Part shown: in pieces, positions 12,901-21,900 of the stretch
How the letters are laid out: each line of letters begins with the position of its first letter
How positions within the stretch are numbered: the first letter of the stretch is position 1
Assembly: GCF_030269925.1 (NCBI RefSeq)
Contig: NC_085116.1
Coordinates: 7,130,001 to 7,194,000 of the forward strand
Direction: 5' to 3'
Length of the DNA stretch: 64,000 nucleotides
Origin: Bombyx mori
Taxonomy: Eukaryota > Arthropoda > Insecta > Lepidoptera > Bombycidae
Notes under the pieces: model-generated
Seen by the model: the letters and a program-made list of their open reading frames with translations, nothing else
Told to the model about the DNA's origin: nothing
Databases searched by the model: none
Made by a program: the position numbers and the translations under genes

Positions 12901-15900
12901 AGCATTTACGTTGGGCTTGTGTTCCAAGAGCATTTGGACGATCTCAAAGTGATTACCTATGAAAATACATCCTGAATACATTTATGGTTCGAAGAAGGTA
13001 TATTTTTTATTCTTAAGGTAATATTTATAACACAAAATTTTTTTGGGATCTTTCACGAAATTGATGTTGAATTTAAGGACAATTTCAGGTTGCGTAATAT
13101 GTAATTAAATTTATTTTAACGTTTATTTTTATATTGTTCTCAAATAAGATACAAGATTGTTTTTAAACGTACGTATTTTTATTAATTTTACTTTTTCCTA
13201 TTAACCACTTCCATAATTTTATTTAGACAAACAAATTATAAGATTGTTATTAATGAAATACTTTTATGTGCGTAACGAGAAGAGCGTTATCGGGTGTTCA
13301 CGTTTGAAAATCTTTAGTAATTTATCGACACTGTCACTGATGATGATTGCGCTGAGGTCGCCAAGTCGTCGGGCAGCTATAAATTATGAAAATAACGACT
13401 GTGACTCATCGCAACAATAGTTCTATGGTAATATTAGAGAATGGCAGCCTGTGAAGCAGCTGCATCATTATTTATGTTACTTTCGAATCGGCTACAGTTT
13501 GTTTACATCGCACCAGAGCCGGTGGACCTGTGGATACCTTGCGTGGCCTGAAGCAGCGGGGTCCAGCAGTACATGCCGGCGGTGTTGGGATCGGCCCCGG
13601 CGCGTAGCAGCGCGGCGCACGCCGTGACGTCACCGGCCCTCGCGGCCCACGTGAGCGCCGAGGTCGCGTACTTGTCGCACGAGTTAGCGCGCGCGCCCGC
13701 CGCCAGCAAGCGCGTCACGACGCCGCTGTGACGTCGCCCCGCCGCCCACACCAACGAGCTGGACACACGCAGACCCATCATAGTTTTACGAGCCTCATTT
13801 ACGAATCATTAATCCTAACCTGTAAAGTGGCCGTCGATACAAGTTTACCATGTATTTTTCTTTGTTAACAAAAATGATTTCTTTCATTTAAGTAGTCTAA
13901 ATCCAACAATCTTGAATTCAAACGCACTTCGTGTAAAGGTTTTATTAGAGCCCATAGACATAGCAACTTAAATGCGGTCCCTAATCATAAATAAACAAAA
14001 TGTCCAAGTCTCAATTCCATCCCGAATAAAGTGTGGCTGAAGTAAGACGAACTCGTATTATACATTGTTTTTTTTTTTAAATATTTGGAAAGACTTTCAT
14101 TCAAGACCTTATGGCCTAAATGTTTAGGTGTTAATACTTTTATGGCTTTATGCCACAATGGACTACATACACATATTCAGGTTATGTTTTTAAACATAAT
14201 TGCGGTGTTTACTATGTGTGTATACTCGTATAATTTTAATAATCCCAATCGCTTTTATTAATATTTGACATTTAAGATTTGACTCGATGCATCTTAACAT
14301 TTGACATGTTGTTGCTATTATACCATTGCATCTAAATGAATCTAATCTAGGCTTTATTAAGATTTCTATGGAATAATCCATAATTTGTCAATAAAAAAGT
14401 TCTGTGTAATTGTCGAAAGTATTTATATAAATATATTTTTAAGCCGTTAGCTTAACGTCCTGCGATTTACCCATTCTACAAGGGGACGCGCAGATCTTAT
14501 GGGAACCATGATGTATTTGTTTAATTTTACCCAGTAATAAACATTTTAAACAAGCTACCCAAACACAAGGCCCCTAAATAATATTATGATGGCTAAGTGA
14601 TCTCAGTAATTACAATTTACATTATGAAAAACTTATCTTCTTCAGTAGTGCGAACAACGAAATCAAGTCAACACACGAGACGGAAATGATATGCATTTGA
14701 AAAACCTGACGATTCGCCTTGAAATAATTCCGTCTTCATAAAAAGTTTAACGGAACCCGCAAGTTTGGCAGATTAATGTATGTAAATAATTACATTCTAA
14801 GGTCGAGGTCAATTCGTTTTTATTCAAGTCAATCATCCCGAGTGTTTGGGTTTTTTTGAACTTTCACTCTCAAGTGCTGGCAATCGATTTCTAATACAAA
14901 ATCATTTAACATACATTTTTTTATGGCAAAGACTTACTTCATCATGAGTGGGTAGATAGAAATCTTCGTTTCCGAATGTGGAGGCTTTATCAGAATTTAG
15001 AATTTAGCACAAAATATATTCAAAATTCGATTGAAATTACGTGTAACGACATTTGAGGCCAAAAACAAGTGCCGAGTTAATCATAGATTACGCTAATTGC
15101 AACGATTAGCTACGTGTGACATCGTACGTTATGATTTACGTTGAGCTTGAAATGAACAGTTGTTAGAATCGTTGTAATTGATTCCAATTGATAAAACGAT
15201 CGTTTTGATTTTGAGATCCCATCCCAAGTTGAAATACATTTTTTTTTATTGCTTAGATGGGTAGACGAGCTGACAGCCCTCCTGGTGTTAAGTGGTTACT
15301 GGAGCCCATAGACATCCACAACGTAAATGCGCCACCCACCTTGAGATATAAGTTCTAAAGTCTCAAGTAAGTTACAACGGCTGCCCCACCCTTCAAACCG
15401 AAACGCATTACTGCTTCACGGCAGAAATAGGTATATAGTTCAACATTGCCCAATTGATTATCTATTTTAGGAGCGAATTCTAAAACTTTAATTTTTCATG
15501 ACGTTATCTCATTGAAAATGTTGTAGTAGGGTTTATTTTACTTAAGTCTCCTATCCAACATATACTAGAGTCGACTATTATCAAAGGCGGCAATCTGACT
15601 GTTGGACAATGATTGGTAAATCAGAAAAACGAATTATTGACTTTGTATTCCATCGGCAGTCACAAAACTCTTCGGAACGACATCGTAGATAAATAACAGG
15701 TTAACTATTAACCTTTATTTAATGCAAGTTTTGAACCGTATTCTTTGAAGGAGACGATTATATTCAAATCAATCTGTATTGACATATCAATAACATTTTT
15801 TTGTCCAAATGCACAGATTGCCACCTTTGATAATAGACGACTCACTAACCCTCTTTGCTAGTACTTAAGGCGAAGTAGCTTCTACAGTTAAAATGTAAGT

Positions 15901-18900
15901 AAGAAAATGAAATAGCGAGACTATAGGAGACTTCGGATATTACTTGATTAATGTAAGGACACTATATGAGGAAGACAGGGAAGTATTTACTTGCACGTGG
16001 TCGCCGGGTCGCGTCTTTATACTTTCCGATTCATAGGTAAACAAGTTCTCGCGTATCGTTTGGACAACAACTTTATTTGAAAACAATTAAATATGCAATT
16101 TCGAAAAGGGCACATCACTGAAAATGTAAAATGTTCGGGAAATTAAAAAAAACTTAAAATTTTCTAAAGCTGTGTAAAATTTAAAATATTAACTTTTGAG
16201 ATATATTTTAGTGTTAATTAGGAATTGAAAATTACTGGAATTATTATAAAATGGGTGTAGGTAAGCCTCAAAACTACATGTACATGAAAAAACGTATTTG
16301 ACAAAATATGCTACATGTGCCCTTTTCGATATTGCATATTCAATTACATTTTACAGTAAGAATACTCACTTGATGTTGTAGTTTCCATGTGCATGTACGT
16401 CGGCTCCCTTCTCCAGTAATAAAGCCACTACATCTTCATTACCTTTGTAAGAGGCCCACATGAGAGGAGTCCAGCCGCCCTAATAAGATTAATAAAAGTA
16501 TTAATAATAAACATATTTAACTCTAAAAGTCCTCGGCGATAATAAATTTACAAATCTCACCTTCCACCTTGGAAGATGAGGTCGAAGCCTCAATCGAATT
16601 GTATATTCAATCTATGGATATTATATTTTTAGTATTGCTATTTTAAAATTTAAACAAAACTCTATGCTATAAAAGAGCTCATCGTTGAACGTTGAGTTCT
16701 GGAATAATAAGAATATTACGTTAAATATTCTTTGTACCGTAAGATTTTGGATATTAACCTCGTAAAAATATGTTATTTAATCGTAATTATATAAATAGTG
16801 TTTTGAACCGATCGATTATATAAAAACTTTTTTATGTCCTTCAAAGGCAAAGGAGTTCACGGCCTGATTCGAGTTGAATGGATATTGTAGAGCGTAGACA
16901 ACATTACGTAACTGCCGTCAACCGTTTTGGAACATGAGGTTCAAACTCTCAATTGTAATATACACAGATCTTCTTTTACCTTACAATACTTTCTGGTTTG
17001 TAAGGTTGGAACCGCCTCGGGATTCGGGCACTGGCATAGTCGACTCTAATAAATCGAGCATCCCTGGGAGCCTCGATAGATTCTTAATATTCCTTTTTTT
17101 TTTCATTACTACAACAAAAGCCCTCCCGCTGCCTCCTACTTGCCTCGAACTGAGTCACGCATCAACAGGTTTGAAACAGGATAGTTCTATTTACGTTCAA
17201 GTTGAAGGTACTTTTAAGTTTAAACCTGTTCCAGGTAAATGCACAAGCGTGATGCACGACGTCAACTATAATCCAGTTAAACAAACAGCTTTACCATTTC
17301 CTGCCAGCATGTGAGAGCTGACGGGACGCATAATTAAGGCGTAAGCAAAGGTTTAACGCAGGTAACTAGCAAAAAAATATTTTTTTTTTAAACTGCACTT
17401 GCTTTTTTTTCTATTGCTTAGATGGGTGGAAGAGCTCACAGCCCACCTGGTGTTAAGTGGTTACTTGAGCCCATAGACATCTACGACGTAAATGCGCTAC
17501 CCACTTTAAGATATGAGTTTTAAGGTCTCAGTATAGTTACAACGGCTGCCCCACCACCCTTCAAACAGAAACGCATTGCTGCTTCACGGTAGATATAGGC
17601 AGGGTGGTGGTACCCAGTCGCGCGGATTCACAAGAGGTCCTACCGCCAGTGATGAAAATCCATTTCTTTTGCTTCAAATGAGCCGTGAGAGGGGATACTC
17701 GGCACGGTTGTATTGTACATGGATGAGTAGGTGCAGTTACGCTTTAGCCAGATTTCGGAATGTGGATGTCAGTGACATCTTGGCAGAGATCCATATCAAG
17801 TATAAATATACTAATTTTGTGTACTCAGGCCGGAGCACATTTTGGTCATTGCTCTATTAGTATTTGGGTTAAAAATACACAATGCGTTTGCATTGATCGC
17901 CTTAAAAATATTGGAACATTAAAATTATCTTATCAATACATATTTTTCTTCTCACATCATACGTGAAGTATTTATTAGCCGCGTTATTCTTTTAGAAATT
18001 AATCATCTTGAACGCTTGCCATTAGTGTGATGCATACGTGTCAGTTTATATACATTATGACACAGAAGTCTCTAGACGACATTGAAAACAAAGATTAAAC
18101 ATTTGTTCTTCAGGGTTTTTACGTTATATTCGTGAAAATAAAACGTAAACAAATTAATAGAACTAGACGCTACAATACAATTCAAATCTCGAACACGCGT
18201 GTTTTGTTTTTCGCTTCAGTTTTATAAAGTTACAAGTCAAACACGATTCGCTTTGCTGGGCGGCTATCTTTGATTTAAATTTGATTCGATCGTTACTAAG
18301 CTTCACAGGATCACCCGCTAGACCAATATGAAGATATCATCAAAATCGGTGCGGCTATTTCGGAGTCTCTGACCAACATACGAATGTAAATCGATTTTTA
18401 TATATTTTTTTTATTGCTGTATAGGCAGACGAGGAGCATACGGCCCACCTGATGGTGAGTGGTTACCGTCGCTCATCGACGTCAGCAATGCCAGGGGCAG
18501 AGCCAAGCCGCTGCCTACCAAATATATAGATAAATACATAGATGTAGATAGGATAAGTCCAAACAAATTTTGAGCTTACACAGTCTCTGGGGTCGACACG
18601 TGATTTTGCATCTAATAGCTCTCGTACAATGGGCAAGTACCCGCCGCGCGCTGCGAAAGCCAAAGGTGTCCACCCGTCAGCGTCGGCAGCACCCGCGTCC
18701 GCTCCCGCTTCCAGAAGTAAGCTGACCGCGTCCGTACGACCGTTCTCCGCAGCGACCATGAGTGATGTCGTACCATTCTGCATCACAAGAACACGATTTT
18801 TTTTTATTGCATATATAAGTGGACGAGCTCACAGCCCACCTGGTATTAAGTGGTTACTGGAATCCATAGACATCCACAACGTAAATGCGCCATCCACCTT

Positions 18901-21900
18901 GAGATATAAGTTCTAAGGTCTCAAGTATAGTTATAGCGGCTGCCCCACCCTTTAAGCTGAAACGCATTCACGGCAGAAATAGGCAGAGTGGTGGTACCCA
19001 CCCGCGAGGACTCACAACAGGTCCTAACACTAATATTAATTAATTACCAATCTTCTAGAAGATTATCATAAAACCAAGAAATTAAAATAAATTTAAATAT
19101 TATGTTCCCTGTCGGCAATTACTTCATTTTATTGCTATCTATATTAATAGAAAACATTTCTTAAAGGAGGACAATCAACTGGTTTCCGGTAGTCATTACA
19201 ATTTATTAATTGTTTACAGCTCACAGTACATTGTCATTTATTGCATTTGAATAGATAATTGACATAAAAAGTGAAAACCAAAGGAAAAACTAATCACGGG
19301 ACATTTTATGATGTAAAGTGCCTATACTGTATACATGCTTAAGCAAACAAAAAATCATAATATTATGTTTACTGGAATGTGATGTCATGAGAATATAGCC
19401 AGATATTATGTACATATGTCGAACGCTGCACAAAACGTGTATTAAACAATTGCATTACTTAAAACCGGTAGGTAATAAAGAAAATTATAGCATCTGAGAG
19501 ATATTAAGGAAAATATTTACTAACAGTGCTTAGAATCTTCAGGGTTACCTTGGAATCATATTCTTAATACAGTTCACGAATGAAATAATTGTTTAATGCA
19601 CAAAGATATGATTGTATAAACATTTTACATCCTATCCTTATATATTTTCCCAGTTATCTCGGATAACTGATGTCAAACCCTTTTGATACCAAAAACATAC
19701 ACTGCATGCGCAAAAAAAATGGGATATGTGCACTATCGGGTTTAAGCTTATAAGAAGTTTACTTAAATATTTTTGTTGTATAGTACATTTTTTTAATAAT
19801 TAAAAACAAGGAAACAGCAATTTTCTGTAAAAATTAGAGAATTCTGTTTCTGTTTTTACAACCATACCAAGATATATTTCAGTTTAAAATAGCAGAGATG
19901 ATATAAAATTTGTACTGCTCGTGTTAAAAATGAATTAATCACATCATTATTATGTCACATCGAAAAATCGCGTATTAAGCGACTGACAGAAAATGGTTTG
20001 CAATTTTGCAGTGGTTTATCGCAAGGTTGTCCCGAATTATTATAATTAAATTAATTATAGGTAAACAGGCATATAACTATAACAGGTTGGCTAAATAGAA
20101 GAATAACACCACCGATAGTTTGTGCTGAATTAGGTGCGTCCCACAGTAAATAGCAGTCGGTATCAGCAGTGAACAGAGGCTGAAAAGACGCCAGACATTG
20201 GCAATGTTCTTCTATAGGGTTTAGCCCGAAAGAAAAGCGGAATCACGTTCATTGTAGTGATGAATCCAACTTTAAATTATTTGAATAGGGTCGGCATTGA
20301 CGAATGGACATCAAGTTTGAAAATTGCACGACATCTTGTACCGTCTGTAAATCATATATTAATTTCTTTTGGTCTAGGGCAGGCAGTGGGAACTACCGCG
20401 GAACTATCATTTACAAAAGATCCTGGTAGCATGAAAAAGAACCTAGCAAAAACCTTTATTCATACTACGCCACCACCCTCTGGACTGTAGATCGAGGTTT
20501 GAAACTAGAAGACGATAACTTTTCGAAACATGGCTTCATTATTATACCTATATCTTTACAAAGTGTTCGGAAAATAAGCAATTCGACGATATTATTACTT
20601 AATTTATACTAAGCTGGATTATTCCGACCGACCCAATGGCCAGAATTCAAACTAGTACATTTTGAGTTTTTTTTTATTCTACCTATGCTGATGGCCTCGA
20701 GAGGCTATTTCAGCTTCTGCTTGACGTGTAGGTGAGCTCACAGGGCTCAAACCGGAGTATCGCTAACACTGGTCCTAGCAAAAGCAGTGCTTCGAAGAAT
20801 CTACCACCGGATCGGAAATGCGAGTCACTGAGAAGATCCGGCGAGAAACTCAGTGGGCTGTTTTGAGTGGGATGTGCTTGATCGAAGGTTTATTTATTTA
20901 TTTATTTATTGCTTAGATAGGTGGACGAGCTCACAGCCCACCTGGTGTTAAGTGGTTACTGTAACCCAGATATTTACAACGACTGCCCTATCCTTCAAAT
21001 AGAAACGCATTACTGCTTCACGGCAGAAATAGGCGGGGTGGTGGTACCTACCCGTGCGGACTCCCAAGAGGTCCTACTAGTCATTACGCAAATTGTAATT
21101 TAGCGGTACCGATTTTATTTTTTTAACTTCTCGACATTGGTTACAAATTTCTTTAGATTCTGCTTTATATCTCAATTAAACTCGCAACAAAATTTTACTT
21201 CTGTGTCAGAAGATTTTTTTTATGTGTATAAGTTTCGATACACTATAGCGCCCTACTATAAGACTGTATTCCGAGATACATTTTATAAATTACTATACGA
21301 CATTAAATTGTCAGTATTATTAGAGGCAATGGTTATTGTGGAATGAAATAAAATGAACGTGTGGAATGTCATTGTGTCGTCACTTATAAATTCTTAAAAT
21401 TGTTTAACCAACAAGAAAAAATAATCTGAAACTATAAACAACGAATAGCTGATAAAAAAATATTTAAAAACGAGATATTTACAAAAAACATATTGAAAAT
21501 TCTTATATTCATTCAAGCCAACACTATGCGGCGATTTTCTCCTGTGGAAAAAAAAAAAAAAAAAATGCGTAGTATTTATTGGCCGGATATTAACGAATTG
21601 TTTTCGTCATAGTAAATCAACATGTTGTTGTCATTGGCAAAAAATTTGGCGTCGCAAGGTTTTTTTTATACGTTATCATAACATTATACAATGAAAACAA
21701 ACAACCTTAATCCGAATTTATTTATCGATTAATTAGGCGATATAATACGATATGTGTCATGATTCAATTAAAACAACTACCCTTCTTTATTGATCGAAAA
21801 TCTGATATCGATTTCAAGCTAGCTATATACCTAGTCACGTCATAAGTATTGTCACACAGTAAAAACTTTTCTTTTAGAATGCTGGCCACAAAAAAGTTTA

